From contig JBHGNT010000008.1 of assembly GCA_043228905.1 (NCBI GenBank), forward strand, positions 2,046,001 through 2,110,000: a stretch of DNA of 64,000 nt, written 5' to 3'. The DNA is from Azolla caroliniana. Its lineage: Eukaryota > Polypodiophyta. Below, piece after piece: positions 35,201-46,611 of the stretch. Within the stretch, counting starts at the first letter, position 1. Every line of letters begins with the position of its first letter. Below the pieces are notes generated by a model that had not been told where the DNA came from, did no database searches, and was given only the letters and a program-made list of their open reading frames with translations. The translations under genes and the position numbers were made by a program.

Positions 35201-35652
35201 TCTTTTTGACCTTTTAAATCACTCACTCACTTTCTAACAAAGAAAACAGGGGAGAACAGAGTAAAAACAGAGGAAAACAGAGGAGAGAATTCCCCTGTTC
35301 TAAACACAGGCTCCATGGAAGCTCCAAGATTTCACAATCTTCTATAACACACCCTCAAATTCTTTCCCCAAATTCCACGGAGTCAGCTTCCGTAGAAGAA
35401 ATCAACCCTAATTTTGCTTCCTTCCAAATTCTTCATTCAGTTTCAATTAGAACCCTGGTTTCCGATTTCCGGAGCGACCTTCCATCGAAACCCTAAATTT
35501 CAAATCCTTCCATTTCTCAGGCAAGCCATCACGTCAAAACTGCGATAAATATTCAGTAAAAACCTTACAAGAAGCCCTAATTTCCGATTCAGGATACTGT
35601 TTTAGAAGAAAGGGAACCCCCCTTTATTATCCAATTAAGAGATATACCACAA

Positions 35653-36828
35653 ATGGCTTCTTCGTTTCCATTTTCTCCTCCAGCAATCTCTGAGGATGCC
35701 CCTACTTCTGTAATTCTGGGCAATAAGATCATGATCGCGGCCATAATCACACTGTTCAGTGTGATCTGCTTCATTTTACTGCTCCATCTCTATGTGAGGT
35801 GGCTATGGTGGAGGATCCCTGTTTCGCATAGGCAGTATTACTATGGGAGGAGGAGCTTGGATGAGGATTTGAACCATGGTGGGTCACCATGTGACAACAC
35901 AGGTGGGCTTGAGAAGGAGACTATAGAAAACCTTCCTACTTTTACATACACCAAACATAAGAACAAGGTTTGGTTAGGCCAACAAGAAGAGAAAGGAAAT
36001 GATGAAGAAAGTGAGGGCTTAGATGTGGTTAATGAATGTGCAGTTTGTATCTCTGAGTTCCAGGAGAATGAGCAAGGAAGGATGTTGCCTCCTTGTGGCC
36101 ATAGCTTTCACACCGAGTGTATCGATATGTGGCTTTACTCTCACTCCACATGTCCGCTCTGCCGCACGTTGGTAACTGTGGTCTCGCCCACTCCTCCGGC
36201 ACAAGTCTTGGTTGTCCATGAACACGGAGTCCATCCAGAGGAAGAATCACATGGTATCGATATGCCCACGAATTTCGCCTTCTGGGCCCCTCCCCTTGTT
36301 CCCGATCGCCTTGCCCCACCTCGGACACTTCCATCTCTTGTATCCCCTTTGAGTACCACCACACCATGGCCATCACAGTTATCGCCTAGGGTCACCACAT
36401 CATGCCCATCTTCGTTATCACCGAGTACTACCACGGCATGGTCATCGTCGTTTTCACATGGTGTAATCCCATCGGGGTTATCATATGGTGTTGCAACATC
36501 ACGATCATTCCAATCTTCTCGGCCTCCACCCATAGCTAGGAGATCTTTATCTCACATTAGGATCGATGTCCCGTCAAGTCCCCAATCAATCTCCGTTTCA
36601 AGTTGCCAATCTCCTCGCTCGGAGCAAGGAGCCTCACCCCACCCCATTCGGTCCCCTATTCGATCCCCCAGAATCCGAATGGCCATCAAGAGAATGCTAA
36701 GTGGGCAACCGAGTAGGGAGAAAGATGTTTGTGGGTGTAGTCATGATCATGAGCAAGGGCTTGAAAACATGGCAATGAAAGATCAAACATCAACGTCACA
36801 AGACTACGCTACTCTTCACAACGACTAA
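35653..36828 (+). CDS. ATL-type RING-H2 E3 ubiquitin ligase (391 aa)
   Basis: A membrane-anchored RING-H2 ligase of the plant ATL family. Members pass ubiquitin from an E2 to targets at endomembranes or the plasma membrane. One transmembrane helix spans residues 26-48 (IMIAAIITLFSVICFILLLH) after a short N-terminus. It is followed by a basic stretch and a GLD-like motif GLEKETIENLPTFTY. The RING-H2 domain spans residues 129-170 with Cys129, Cys132, Cys148, His150, His153, Cys156, Cys167 and Cys170, the CX2CX15CXHX2HX2CX10CX2C pattern. The Pro before Cys148 and the Trp after Cys156 (CIDMWL) typical of ATLs are present. The tail (190-391) is Ser/Thr/Pro rich and contains repeated VSPLSTTTPWPS-like units. 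The gene is intronless, as most ATLs are. Antisense ORFs of up to 130 codons are compositional shadows. Confidence 0.92.
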   Translation: MASSFPFSPPAISEDAPTSVILGNKIMIAAIITLFSVICFILLLHLYVRWLWWRIPVSHRQYYYGRRSLDEDLNHGGSPCDNTGGLEKETIENLPTFTYTKHKNKVWLGQQEEKGNDEESEGLDVVNECAVCISEFQENEQGRMLPPCGHSFHTECIDMWLYSHSTCPLCRTLVTVVSPTPPAQVLVVHEHGVHPEEESHGIDMPTNFAFWAPPLVPDRLAPPRTLPSLVSPLSTTTPWPSQLSPRVTTSCPSSLSPSTTTAWSSSFSHGVIPSGLSYGVATSRSFQSSRPPPIARRSLSHIRIDVPSSPQSISVSSCQSPRSEQGASPHPIRSPIRSPRIRMAIKRMLSGQPSREKDVCGCSHDHEQGLENMAMKDQTSTSQDYATLHND

Positions 36829-37871
36829 CTTTGCCCTTCATTATGTGACAATATATTCTTGATTCCATCATGCTCTTATTGAACTCTTTACAAGAAGGAA
36901 TTGGCCCTCGAGAATGAATTAAACTTTATTCCGTATGTTTTCATGGATGAAAGCAAACATACTTAGCGAGAAACATTTTCTACAACAACAAAGCAACTAG
37001 TCATAATTTGTGTGCAAGCTAACAAAGTTTGATTATCGTACATTCCTTGAAGACCATTTTGTGCTTAAGTTGTCTTAAGAAGGAAATTTGCAATATCATC
37101 TTCCAAGTGCTATACATGTACTCAATAAGCAACCCTTGTTGGGAATTTGTATACATAATGGTTCATAAACATACTCACTAATTGTAACTTCAAAGATTAA
37201 TTAACTTGGTTTTCATCAATACAAAGCCAATCAGTTTCAAACAATGCATTTCAATGTTGAGTTCATGTAATTATCAAAATGTTATGGAAAATACTATGTT
37301 CCTATGTAGTGATGCATATTCCCTAGTTCGATGAAATATGTTACCAATGATTATTCATATGGTTATTGTTGGATCTTGTAGGAAACACAAAAAAAGCTCA
37401 AACTTGTTCCCTTCTCTTGTACTACTTCAATTGTTGTAAGGAAAGGAACAACCATCATTTTGTCTTCATCACTATTGTTCCACTATGAAGGCAAGGGATC
37501 AAACACCAATCTCAATTTGGCATGTGCATTATGAACATCCCCCAATCACCACTTGAGAGAAATAACACAAAGTAGATTATTGGATGAAACAAGTTCACAT
37601 TTGACAATTGGCCAAAGGTTGGGTTAAGGTGCTCATTTTGATCTCTTGTGCTCAAACTCTCTCACTCTCTCACTCTCCCATTCCACCATCAACCCGCAAC
37701 CCATTTCCTTCTCTCACTCAATTAATGACAAGTTTTCTTCTCTCACTCACTCATTGACTAATGCTCCTTGATCAATTGATAGTTACACAAAATTATGTAC
37801 ATTAAGCTATATATTAACTTGTGCAAAAACTACAACGTATACAAGGTAAATAACTTTTTATCATCATCCTC
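36829..37871. other. Intergenic DNA between ATL and the copia nest
   Basis: No gene seen. The left end holds the ATL 3' UTR. The sequence directly left of 37872 does not match the first 200 bp of the copia 3' LTR, so the 5' LTR is truncated here. Confidence 0.5.
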
Positions 37872-38060
37872 TTGTAGTGAGTTAATGAAGAGAGAGGGTG
37901 ACCTTATATAAAGCACCCTCCTCTTACTTCATAGAGTGTCGGTTGTCCTTCCTTGTAATGCTACATTTTTGTATCTCATATTCCCTATTAATATACATCT
38001 TCTTCTTGAGTATTTTATTTTTTCCATTCTATCTAATCTAACTTGTGTTTCTCTCCTCTC

Positions 38061-38139
<79 letters not shown>

Positions 38140-38195
38140 ACACACACAACACACACATCTCTTCCGCTGCACATAATCATATCCGATTCTTTACA
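37872..38195 (+). repeat. Copia 5' LTR, 5'-truncated
   Basis: Aligns with 55787-56050 of the 3' LTR, from TTGTAGTGAGTTAATGAAG to GATTCTTTACA. It lacks about the first 200 bp (the U3 start) and carries a longer CA repeat. A CTTATATAAAGC TATA box is kept near 37903. Confidence 0.85.
38070..38133. repeat. (CA)n microsatellite in the copia 5' LTR
   Basis: More than thirty CA units. The equivalent site in the 3' LTR (about 55984-56003) has only a short interrupted run, so the repeat expanded after insertion or contracted in the partner. Confidence 0.95.
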
Positions 38196-38207
38196 TGGTA
38201 TCAGAGT
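38196..38207 (+). promoter_or_regulatory. Primer binding site (Met-tRNA type)
   Basis: TGGTATCAGAGT follows the LTR directly and fits initiator tRNA-Met except for the last base. Confidence 0.85.
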
Positions 38208-38343
38208 GATTTGGTAGCTTGATCTAGCCCATTCGTGTGTGTCGTGTTCTACGCCGACATTCAAGAAGAACCGGCTCATCGCTATCGCAGTGCAACTACA
38301 TAGCTCATGTTCAAGAGAGAAGGAAAAGAAGGAAGAAATATTC

Positions 38344-39491
38344 ATGGACATAATGAATACTCAAATGGGGAGCGAAAAGTTAAACAGAAACAACTTTGCA
38401 TCTTGGGAGTACAAGATGCACCAATACCTTGTCAGCCAAGGCTATTGGAGCTACATCAAACGAGCACAAGAAAATCGACCTGACCCAACGACTCTTGAAT
38501 ACTCAACATGGGAGTAAGCCGCAAGCCGAGTGATGTATTGTTTGGCAACATGTGTTCATCACCACATGCTTGGCTACATTCGAGAAGCCACGACGCCAAA
38601 GGAAGCTTGGGAGAATCTCAAGAAGATATTCGTCGCCAATACAACAACACGAAAGCTTCAACTCCACCAAGAGTTGAACAACATCCAACAACGGGACATG
38701 TCCATCACGAGCTACACCTTGAAGATCAAGAAAATTTGTGACTCGCTCAACTCAATAAGCGTCAATGTGGAGGATGATGAGATGGTGCAAATATGCCTCG
38801 GCGGCCTCGCACCACAGTTCGACGCAATGAGATTTGTCATCCTAGCTAGGGAGAATCCTCCCTCTTTCTTAGATCTTCAATCAATGTTATTGGTTGAAGA
38901 AAACCATGTTCGAACCAAGAGGAACATCTCGGAAGGTCAAATGCTCTACGCACATTCGGACGGAGGAAGAGGATGTGACCAAGCTAGAAGAGGCCGATTC
39001 GGCCAAGGACGAGGCCGACGAGGTCCGACTCACGAAAACAACTCCCAATTTCGGCAACAAGACGGAAGCCATCGAGGAACCTTCGAAAGAAGGGGGATCC
39101 ACCATGCCAGTCCAAACCAACAAAACTCGATCGAATGCGGATACTGAGGCAAACTTGGGCACCACTAAGAAGAGTGCCGAAAGAAGATGCGCGAGTCGGC
39201 TTCAACTAGCTGACAACTAACCGATTACGCCACCAATTCCGACTATGTCGACCATGAAGGAATGTTTGTGATGAGACATAGAGCAAATTCTATGTTAGCT
39301 TCTACTTCAACTAGTGCCTCCGGTCCAGAAGTTGTATGGTTCGTCGACTCCGATGCCTCGAACCATATGACATCACATCAAGAATGGTTCCGAGAACTTT
39401 AAGAGCTAGATCGACCCGGCTATGTCGAAACCGGAGACGACACTACTCATCTGATTTGGCACATCGGTAATGTTTCATTCAGCAAAGAAGG
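38344..39491 (+). pseudogene. Copia gag and protease start, broken
   Basis: UBN2-type gag beginning at ATG 38344 with NFASWEYKMHQYLVSQGYW, ELNNIQQRDMSITSYTLKIK and ICLGGLAPQFDAMR, then a Gly/Arg-rich segment and the remains of a zinc knuckle (IECGY, stop, GKLGHH, stop, EECRKK). The protease-like motif DSDASNHMTSHQEWF, with Gly changed to Asp, follows. Stops include 38515-38517 and 39400-39402. The frame is cut at 39491 by Ty3-1. Confidence 0.85.
39487..39491 (+). repeat. Ty3-1 target-site duplication, left (GAAGG)
   Basis: GAAGG directly before TGTTATG; repeated at 46607-46611. Confidence 0.95.
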
Positions 39492-39965
39492 TGTTATGTA
39501 CACATAACGTTGGTGAGGGTAGGTCACTAATATTTACATTAGTGAAGGGTATGTTCACTATTATTAAAAAGGGGACTAATGATTGGATAGAATGAATGAT
39601 ATGTGCAAGCACTATCATGATTTAGACAACCAATGAATAGAGAGCCTTTTAGAAAGGCACATCTATTCAAGGGGCCTAGGAAAAGGTATAAATATGAGGC
39701 TTAGCTACCCTCATAAGGATCATCACGTCGGAAGGTTGCTGTCGTAGACACCGGTGGTGCGGGCTAGGCTTTCGTCTCGACGATCGTGTTTATCTCTTCC
39801 AAGGTATTAGTCATCCTAATATCCGGCGGTATGGGACGTCGGTGGTAGGTTGGCTATGTCTAGATCATAGCTCGGGGGTGGTCGGGTGGAACGGGTTCTT
39901 CTATCCAATCTATTTTCTTCCTTTTTACTTGATTTGGTCTATTGATTAGTAATAGACTCTTAACA
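39492..39965 (+). repeat. Ty3-1 5' LTR (474 bp)
   Basis: TGTTATGTACACATAACG to GACTCTTAACA. The first 17 bp contain the palindrome TTATGTACACATAA. A GGTATAAATATGAGG TATA box lies near 39685. Confidence 0.97.
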
Positions 39966-39966
39966 G

Positions 39967-39978
39967 TGGTATCAGAGC
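39967..39978 (+). promoter_or_regulatory. Ty3-1 primer binding site (initiator Met-tRNA)
   Basis: TGGTATCAGAGC lies 1 nt after the LTR, the usual plant chromovirus primer site. Confidence 0.95.
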
Positions 39979-40212
39979 TTTTACTAACAATTTTTTTGTT
40001 GTTTTGATGTTTTTTGCGTGTGAGCGAGGGGGATCTAACAAGGCTCGTCATGCTCTTCTCAGGATCAAAACAACACTCTAAACCCGGTATTCTTCTTTTT
40101 TGATCTCTTCTCTTTTTCTATTATGCGTTCTTTATGGTCGAATCAAATTGGTATTACGTTTTATTCTCTTTCTTTCTACCTCCTACTACGCTACGATTTT
40201 ACTTATTATTAT

Positions 40213-40424
40213 GCATCGGGCCGAGCGTGTTTGCACTAATCGCACACGCTCAACTCATGGCCTTTTGCATATTGCGATATATATCCCACTCTCTCCTCTC
40301 TTGAACTCTTACGATAATAATTATTCTTGTGCATTGGGTCGAGCGTGTTTGCTCTAATCGCACACGCTTATCTCATGGCCGTTTTGCATATGATGTTGAG
40401 TATACCACTCTTCCCCTCTATTGA
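40213..40424 (+). repeat. Ty3-1 leader repeat, two copies, 118-bp period
   Basis: Copies begin at 40213 and 40331 and share GCGTGTTTGC, CTAATCGCACACGCT and CTCATGGCC blocks. Confidence 0.85.
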
Positions 40425-40740
40425 GCCATCACTTGGCCGATTCTAAGGGATGATGTGGCCTTGACGAGGTGTATGTTGCCTACCTATGCCACTCTACTCT
40501 CTATTAAGCCATCAATTGGCCGATTCTATGGGATGTTGTGGCCTTGACAACGTATATGTAGCTTACATATGCCACTTTCCTTTTTAATTAGCCATCAATT
40601 GGCCGATTCTAAGGGATGATGTGGCCTTGACGAGGTATATGTCACTTACCTATGCCACTTTCCTCTTTAATTAGCCATTACTTGGCCGATTCTAGGGATA
40701 TGTGGTGGTCTTGAGGAGGTGCATGTCAACTACCCTAGGG
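40425..40740 (+). repeat. Ty3-1 leader tandem array, 83-bp period, four copies
   Basis: Units start at 40425, 40508, 40591 and 40674, each with GCCAT..TTGGCCGATTCTA and GATG(T)GGCCTTGA blocks. The first three are exactly 83 bp long; the fourth is shorter and more diverged. Confidence 0.92.
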
Positions 40741-41727
40741 TTTCGTATCTTAGGGCATGTTTGATTCCATACACCTAATTGTTGGTTATTCTAATTAAAT
40801 TTTAATTTCATAAGTATTGTTTCACTTATATGATTTTCTAGTAATTATTATTTACCCGCCCACAATTAACTCTCCTTTTTCCACTTCCTTTTCATGTATA
40901 AAGTATTTACATCGTTTATTTTTAATGTAACCTTTACGTGTAGACTATTTTTTCGTATGGAGTGGCTTGTTGAACGATTTTTTTTCAACGGGTCATCTAG
41001 GTTTAACTCTTATCATCAAGCCTTAGAAAACGAGTAAAACCATATGAGTTCCCTTATTGATGTTTTACTCATGGATTTGAGTATTACATCTTTGCGCACA
41101 ACACCGTCATCACTTGTATCAATTTGTGGCTTATGTCACAATTGTGCAAGTTATAACAATCATATTGGGATGTATATGTGCATACCTTGCACTTCCCATT
41201 TATTTGTGACATTGTTTTTTTTCGTAGGTAACACATGGGTTCTTTTTTTTTTTACCCTTGTTTTCGTCACTACTTAACTCTTATGAGTAGTGCCTTATTT
41301 TATCATTTTATCATCACGTTTGCTTATTGCTCGCAAGACTAGAATATTACTTGTGAGTGCACTTGTTTTTTCACGTAATACACTTTCTCGACCATATAAT
41401 ACATGATGGGTTGGCATTAATATAAGGCTATCTAGGAAATTTCATTGATGTAAGAACCATGGTTGAGCCTCGGGGAGCCGCCATGATTACTCAAGATAGA
41501 GATCCGAGAAATACATCTTAGCTATGTTTTCCCCCATGGTTTTTAAAACACCATAGTGTTACCATAGTTATCGGATCTCAAATCACATCTCATATGTCTA
41601 GAGGGGTAAAGACATGAGATACTTTCTTGGATAAAGTTCTTTCAATCAAAATTTCAAGCATTCATTTTGCTTGTGTATTTTCTGAACCTCCTTATTTTAT
41701 TGCATACCCACAGCGTGCATCATGTAA

Positions 41728-44700
41728 CAAGTTTTGAACGCAGTTGGAACGATCTCTCCAAATGAGACCTCTCAACCCCAATCCGCATCTCGCACACAAG
41801 CTGAGATCACTATTGAGCAATTGCTCACTACTACCTTGAATCAATTGGCCGAAATGAGACAGGCCAATATGGCATTGGAAAAGAAATTCCAAGAATTAAC
41901 TATTGAGTCCAAGAAAGAAGGTGAACCTTCCTTCGTAGTCACGCCTTTCAAGGGAGATAAGAAAGAAAGAACCGAGGAGGCCATTAGCACTTGGCTTGGT
42001 CGTGGGGAGTCTCACTTTGAGCTTCATCCCAAGCCCGATGCAGTAAAAATTGGTTATGTTGGTCGTGAGTTAGGTGGCCGAGCTGCTGCTTGGTGGCGTG
42101 GCCTAAGGACCGCAAAAAACTTACCCACAACTTGGGAAGGTTTCGTTGATGTTTTTAAGAAACAATTCTTGCAGCCACCTTCTCAAACCGAACAAGCGCA
42201 ACACTTGCTCACATTGTCTAGTAAGCCATTTACCTCTCTCGAGGATTATGTGCATCACGCTCGGACCCAGATCCAAAAATCGGGACTTACGGGTGAGAAA
42301 TGGTTTGTCGCTTGTTTTTTGAATGGTATTCCCAATGGGGATTATCATTGGATTGTCCATGACAAGGACCCCACAACTTTCGAGGAAGCCGTCAACATTG
42401 TGCTGCGATACCATAAGACTTCCAAGAAAGACCACAATAAACCTAAGTTCGCCAAAACTCCGAATGTCAAGTTCATTGGGAAACGTAAGCAATCCAGTGA
42501 CACTCTTGACCGCAACTCAAAGAAACCGAACCTCTTCTGTGCATATTGCAAGAAGTGGGGCCACACAAAGGATACCTGTCGTCGTCTTGAGAGGAAGTCA
42601 ATGAACACCCCTCCTCAAGACAAATCTACGAGTCACACAGGTGAGTCTTTTGATATTGTTGAAGTTCATACCAATCACTTAAGTTTATGTGAATGCACTT
42701 TTCCTTCACATTTACTTGGACCTAATGATTTACTCCGAGCAGTCGGATATATCAATGGAACACAAGCACATTTCTTGTTTGATTCCGGTAGTTCTCACAA
42801 TTTTCTTAATGATCACTTTGTGCAGCAAATGGAGCTCCACATAAACGCAAGTGATCATATCTATCAAGCTCACATGGCAAATGGAAACGTTCAATACATC
42901 AGTGGCATTGTTTGTCAACTGCCAATTCAAATAGATACTTATTTGGAGAAGCTTGACTTTCATGTTATGAAATTACAATCCGCAGATGTCATTTTAGGAT
43001 ATCCTTGGTTTTTTAATAAAAACCCTTCTTTGTCCATTGATTGGGTTAATCACTCAATCACATTTGAACTTAATAATTGTAAACATTTTATTCAATGTTC
43101 CAAACTTCCTTCTCATTCACTTGTGTCTTCTAAATCTTTAAGTGAGTATTCTAGTTCATTAATTTATTCGTGTGTAATTGATCCTGCGGTTCAATTTTAT
43201 TATTTTAATATTGACGCCACACAATTACCACATTTTGAGCAACGATTACTCGACTCTATTTTAGAGGATTTTCAAGATGTGTTTCCTACTGAATTACCGC
43301 TTACTTTACCACCTAAACGTAATGTGGACCATCAAATTGAACTCATCCCTGGGGCTGCTCCTGTGAGCATTCCACCTTACCGACTTAGTCGATTAGAAGA
43401 GGATGAGATCGCTAAACAACTTAAGGAATACTTGAGTATGGGCCACATTAGGTATAGTAAATCACCTTGGGGTGCGCCAGTTCTATTAGTCAAGAAGAAG
43501 GAAGGTTTGTGGCGAATGTGTATCAATTATCGCCGTTTGAATAAAATGACAATTAAGAATGCATATCCATTACCTCGTGCCGATGATTTGATTGATCATT
43601 TGCACGGGGCTCGATATTTTACGAAAATTGACTTACGAACTGGTTATCATCAGATTCGCATCGCCGAGGATGATATTCCTAAAACCGCTTTTCGTACGCG
43701 CTATGGCCATTATGAGTTTTTAGTCATGCCGTTTGGGTTGACTAATGCTCCAGCCACATTCCAACAAGCGATGAATGATGTTTTCCGAGATCAACTCGGT
43801 GATTTTGTTGTCGTCTTCTTGGATGATATTTTGATATATAGCCGTACCTTGCAAGATCATGTTCAACATGTTCGATTTGTTTTGCGAAAGTTGCGTGACA
43901 ACTCTTTCTATGCAAAACATTCAAAATGTGACTTCTTCCAAAAATCTATTGTGTACCTAGGTCATTTAATTACAGAAAATGGCGTTGAAATTGAACCTTC
44001 TCGTATTGAAAAGGTTAAACTTTGGCCCATTCCTCGTAATATTCGTGAACTTAGATCATTCTTAGGGTTTGTTGGATTTTTACGAAAATCAATTCGTAAC
44101 TATTCCAAATTGACTACGCCATTACCTGACCTTTTAAAAGGTCATCCACGTAAGTCTGTCAAACCAATTTCATGGAATGAACAACTTGACAAATCATTTG
44201 AGACACTCAAGGAGCATGTGTGTCAGGCTCCCACTCTTCTATTACCAGACCCTTCTAAGCCTTTCTCAATTGAAACCGATGCTAGTGATTATGCTATTGG
44301 TGCCGTTCTTTATCAAGGTGGTCACCCGATTGCTTTTGAAAGTAAGAAGCTTGATGCTGCTCAATCTCGGTATTCGGTTCAAGAGAAAGAGTTGTTTGCG
44401 GTGATACACGCACTTAAAACATGGAGGCACTATCTCTATGGAAATAAATTTGTGGTTACAACAGACCATCAATCATTAAAGTATTTTTGTGACCAGCCCG
44501 ATCTTGTGGGTCGTAAAGGCCGTTGGGCTGACCTTATGCAAGATTTTGATTTTTCCATACGATATCGCAAGGGTTCTATGAACACCGTTGTTGATGCTCT
44601 TAGTCGCATTAAAGAAGTTAACATGCTTAGCTTCACGGAAATAAAATCTGATCTTTTAGATCACCTTCGAGGGAAATACCTTGATGACAGTTATTTCTCA

Positions 44701-46125
44701 AAATACTGGACGAAAGCCGAATCTGGTTTAGATGCCGATACTAGCACCCTACCCTCGAAGGCGACCTTTCACATTACAAACGGTTTGCTCTACCGTAGTG
44801 GAAAGGTCTGTGTTCCAGATTTACCAAATGTTAAACAGAAAATTTTTCATGAATGTCATGATGCACCATCTGCTGGTCATCCTGGAATACAACGCACACT
44901 CGTTCTCATCTCGTGTACTTTTTTCTGGCCTAAGATGTGCTCTGACGTGCATAAATACGTAACTCAATGCTTACAATGTCAGATTAATAAGTCGGAACGA
45001 CTTAAAGCTGCTGGTCTTTTACATCCCTTAGATATTCCCAACAATAAATGGGAACGTATCTCGATGGATTTTATTGTTAGTTTACCTCGTACACAGAGGG
45101 GTCATGATGCCATATGGGTTGTCGTTGACAGGCTAACAAAATTAGCTAGATTTATTCCTACAAAAACCACGGTAACCGCTCAACAGTTGGCTTATCAATT
45201 TGTTGATGAGTTATTTCGTTTTTATGGATTACCGAGGGATATTGTTAGTGATCGAGATTCCAAGTTTACTAGTGACTTTTGGACTCAGGTCTTTAAGAAA
45301 CTAGAAACTACGTTGAACATGAGTTCCGCAGATCATCCTCAGTCTGATGGACAAACTGAACGAGTTAATCAAATTATTGAGGACATGCTTCGAGCTTATG
45401 TAGCAAAAACCCCTTCTAAGTGGGAGCAATACCTTCCTATCTTAGAATTTGCCTATAATAGCTCTAAACATACATCCACTGGATATAGTCCTTTTATGTT
45501 GATGTATGGTTTTCAGCCACGTGCCCCAGTTGATGTCACGATTCATCGTGATACATTAGACAGTACACGCAATTTTTTGCAAGACATGAACCAAATGTTG
45601 CATATTGCCAAAGAAAATGTCAAGACAGCTCAAGATCGTGCTCGATTTTATGCTGATCAGGATAGACGTCCTCGTGCATTTACTATTGGTCAAAAAGTTT
45701 TTTTGCGTGTCCCGACTGATTCTACGTCATTATCTACGGGCAAGTGCGCTAAGTTAGCCCCACGATATTGTGGCCCATTTGAAATCCTTAAGCGAGTTGG
45801 GTCATCTGCTTATCACCTTGCCTTACCTCGTAACGTTGGTATTCATCCTGTTTTTCACGTCAGTCGTCTAAAACCATTTTTAGGCTCTGGTGATAACACC
45901 ATCACAATCCAAGATCTTGTAACATTAGAGGATTTTTCTTACAAACCTCATGTTCCTGAACGAATTCTTGATTCTCGTACTAAACGTTTACGTTCTAAAG
46001 AGATTCGGCTATTCAAGATCAAATGGATGGATAAACCTATTGATGATGCCACATGGGAACGCGAGCATTCGCTTAAGGCACAATTTCCTCACTTTATATT
46101 GCAAGAGTGCAATCTTTTGAAGTAG
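41728..46125 (+). CDS. Ty3-1 gag-pol polyprotein with chromodomain
   Basis: One open frame with no internal stop. Numbered from TTG 41734 it has 1463 codons; the first in-frame ATG is at 41854 (codon 41). The gag matrix/capsid region contains [19 protein letters not shown] zinc knuckle [14 protein letters not shown] lies near residue 270 and protease [12 protein letters not shown] near 347. RT has [12 protein letters not shown] and [10 protein letters not shown] near 693. RNase H has [14 protein letters not shown] near 846 and [10 protein letters not shown]. Integrase has an HHCC finger near 1039 and the D, D, E residues in SMDFI, SDRDSKF and QTERVN (about 1109-1206). A chromodomain ([28 protein letters not shown]) begins near 1407. 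This RT-RNase H-integrase order defines Ty3/gypsy. The true start is unclear: TAA precedes at 41725, and a CAG at 41741-41743 could be a splice acceptor. Confidence 0.93.
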   Translation, partial: QVLNAVGTISPNETSQPQSASRTQAEITIEQLLTTTLNQLAEMRQANMALEKKFQELTIESKKEGEPSFVVTPFKGDKKERTEEAISTWLGRGESHFELHPKPDAVKIGYVGRELGGRAAAWWRGLRTAKNLPTTWEGFVDVFKKQFLQPPSQTEQAQHLLTLSSKPFTSLEDYVHHARTQIQKSGLTGEKWFVACFLNGIPNGDYHWIVHDKDPTTFEEAVNIVLRYHKTSKKDHNKPKFAKTPNVKFIGKRKQSSDTLDRNSKKPNLFCAYCKKWGHTKDTCRRLERKSMNTPPQDKSTSHTGESFDIVEVHTNHLSLCECTFPSHLLGPNDLLRAVGYINGTQAHFLFDSGSSHNFLNDHFVQQMELHINASDHIYQAHMANGNVQYISGIVCQLPIQIDTYLEKLDFHVMKLQSADVILGYPWFFNKNPSLSIDWVNHSITFELNNCKHFIQCSKLPSHSLVSSKSLSEYSSSLIYSCVIDPAVQFYYFNIDATQLPHFEQRLLDSILEDFQDVFPTELPLTLPPKRNVDHQIELIPGAAPVSIPPYRLSRLEEDEIAKQLKEYLSMGHIRYSKSPWGAPVLLVKKKEGLWRMCINYRRLNKMTIKNAYPLPRADDLIDHLHGARYFTKIDLRTGYHQIRIAEDDIPKTAFRTRYGHYEFLVMPFGLTNAPATFQQAMNDVFRDQLGDFVVVFLDDILIYSRTLQDHVQHVRFVLRKLRDNSFYAKHSKCDFFQKSIVYLGHLITENGVEIEPSRIEKVKLWPIPRNIRELRSFLGFVGFLRKSIRNYSKLTTPLPDLLKGHPRKSVKPISWNEQLDKSFETLKEHVCQAPTLLLPDPSKPFSIETDASDYAIGAVLYQGGHPIAFESKKLDAAQSRYSVQEKELFAVIHALKTWRHYLYGNKFVVTTDHQSLKYFCDQPDLVGRKGRWADLMQDFDFSIRYRKGSMNTVVDALSRIKEVNMLSFTEIKSDLLDHLRGKYLDDSYFSKYWTKAESGLDADTSTLPSKATFHITNGLLYRSGKVCVPDLPNVKQKIFHECHDAPSAGHPGIQRTLVLISCTFFWPKMCSDVHKYVTQCLQCQINKSERLKAAGLLHPLDIPNNKWERISMDFIVSLPRTQRGHDAIWVVVDRLTKLARFIPTKTTVTAQQLAYQFVDELFRFYGLPRDIVSDRDSKFTSDFWTQVFKKLETTLNMSSADHPQSDGQTERVNQIIEDMLRAYVAKTPSKWEQYLPILEFAYNSSKHTSTGYSPFMLMYGFQPRAPVDVTIHRDTLDSTRNFLQDMNQMLHIAKENVKTAQDRARFYADQDRRPRAFTIGQKVFLRVPTDSTSLSTGKCAKLAPRYCGPFEILKRVGSSAYHLALPRNVGIHPVFHVSRLKPFLGSGDNTITIQDLVTLEDFSYKPHVPERILDSRTKRLRSKEIRLFKIKWMDKPIDDATWEREHSLKAQFPHFILQECNLLK

Positions 46126-46132
46126 GGGAGTA
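46123..46132 (+). promoter_or_regulatory. Ty3-1 polypurine tract
   Basis: TAGGGGAGTA, with the G-run core AGGGGAG at 46124-46130, lies directly before the 3' LTR and overlaps the gag-pol stop. Confidence 0.85.
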
Positions 46133-46606
46133 TGTTATGTACACATAACGTTGGTGAGGGTAGGTCACTAATATTTACATTAGTGAAGGGTATGTTCACT
46201 ATTATTAAAAAGGGGACTAATGATTGGATAGAATGAATGATATGTGCAAGCACTATCATGATTTAGACAACCAATGAATAGAGAGCCTTTTAGAAAGGCA
46301 CATCTATTCAAGGGGCCTAGGAAAAGGTATAAATATGAGGCTTAGCTACCCTCATAAGGATCATCACGTCGGAAGGCTGCTGTCGTAGACACCGGTGGTG
46401 CGGGCTAGGCTTTCGTCTCGACGATCGTGTTTATCTCTTCCAAGGTATTAGTCATCCTAATATCCGGCGGTATGGGACGTCGGTGGTAGGTTGGCTATGT
46501 CTAGATCATAGCTTGGGGGTGGTCGGGTGGAACGGGTTCTTCTATCCAATCTATTTTCTTCCTTTTTACTTGATTTGGTCTATTGATTAGTAATAGACTC
46601 TTAACA
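46133..46606 (+). repeat. Ty3-1 3' LTR (474 bp)
   Basis: Same length as the 5' LTR. Differences noted are GGTTGCTG versus GGCTGCTG and GCTCGGGG versus GCTTGGGG. Confidence 0.97.
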
Positions 46607-46611
46607 GAAGG
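46607..46611 (+). repeat. Ty3-1 target-site duplication, right (GAAGG)
   Basis: Exact match to 39487-39491. After it the copia frame resumes with the codons for NQTYMKN. Confidence 0.95.

Larger units (their letters stand above)
39979..41727 (+). other. Ty3-1 long untranslated leader
   Basis: About 1.75 kb between primer site and gag-pol frame without a sustained ORF. It holds two families of tandem repeats (40213-40424 and 40425-40740) and T-rich segments. A packaging signal, an intron or an internal ribosome entry function are possible but unproven. Confidence 0.75.
39492..46606 (+). mobile_element. Ty3-1: complete Ty3/gypsy chromovirus (7115 bp)
   Basis: 474-bp LTRs at both ends, a Met-tRNA primer site, a 1.75-kb leader with tandem repeats, one uninterrupted gag-pol frame with a C-terminal chromodomain, a polypurine tract and a perfect GAAGG target duplication. 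The LTRs differ at two positions by eye, so it inserted recently. It sits inside the copia gag-pol. The copy appears structurally complete, apart from an unclear translation start. Confidence 0.97.

Noticed and set aside
36019-36533. Antisense ORFs of 71-130 codons opposite the ATL gene
   Set aside because: They lie entirely inside the ATL coding region, have no motifs and reflect its Ser/Pro codon composition.
37929-38351. 140-codon minus-strand ORF with a long Cys/Val run
   Set aside because: It is a translation of the (CA)n microsatellite and flanking LTR, not a gene.
40425-40740. Evenly spaced repeats resembling a CRISPR array
   Set aside because: The whole 83-bp unit is repeated, without unique spacers, and it lies in a retrotransposon leader in a plant genome.
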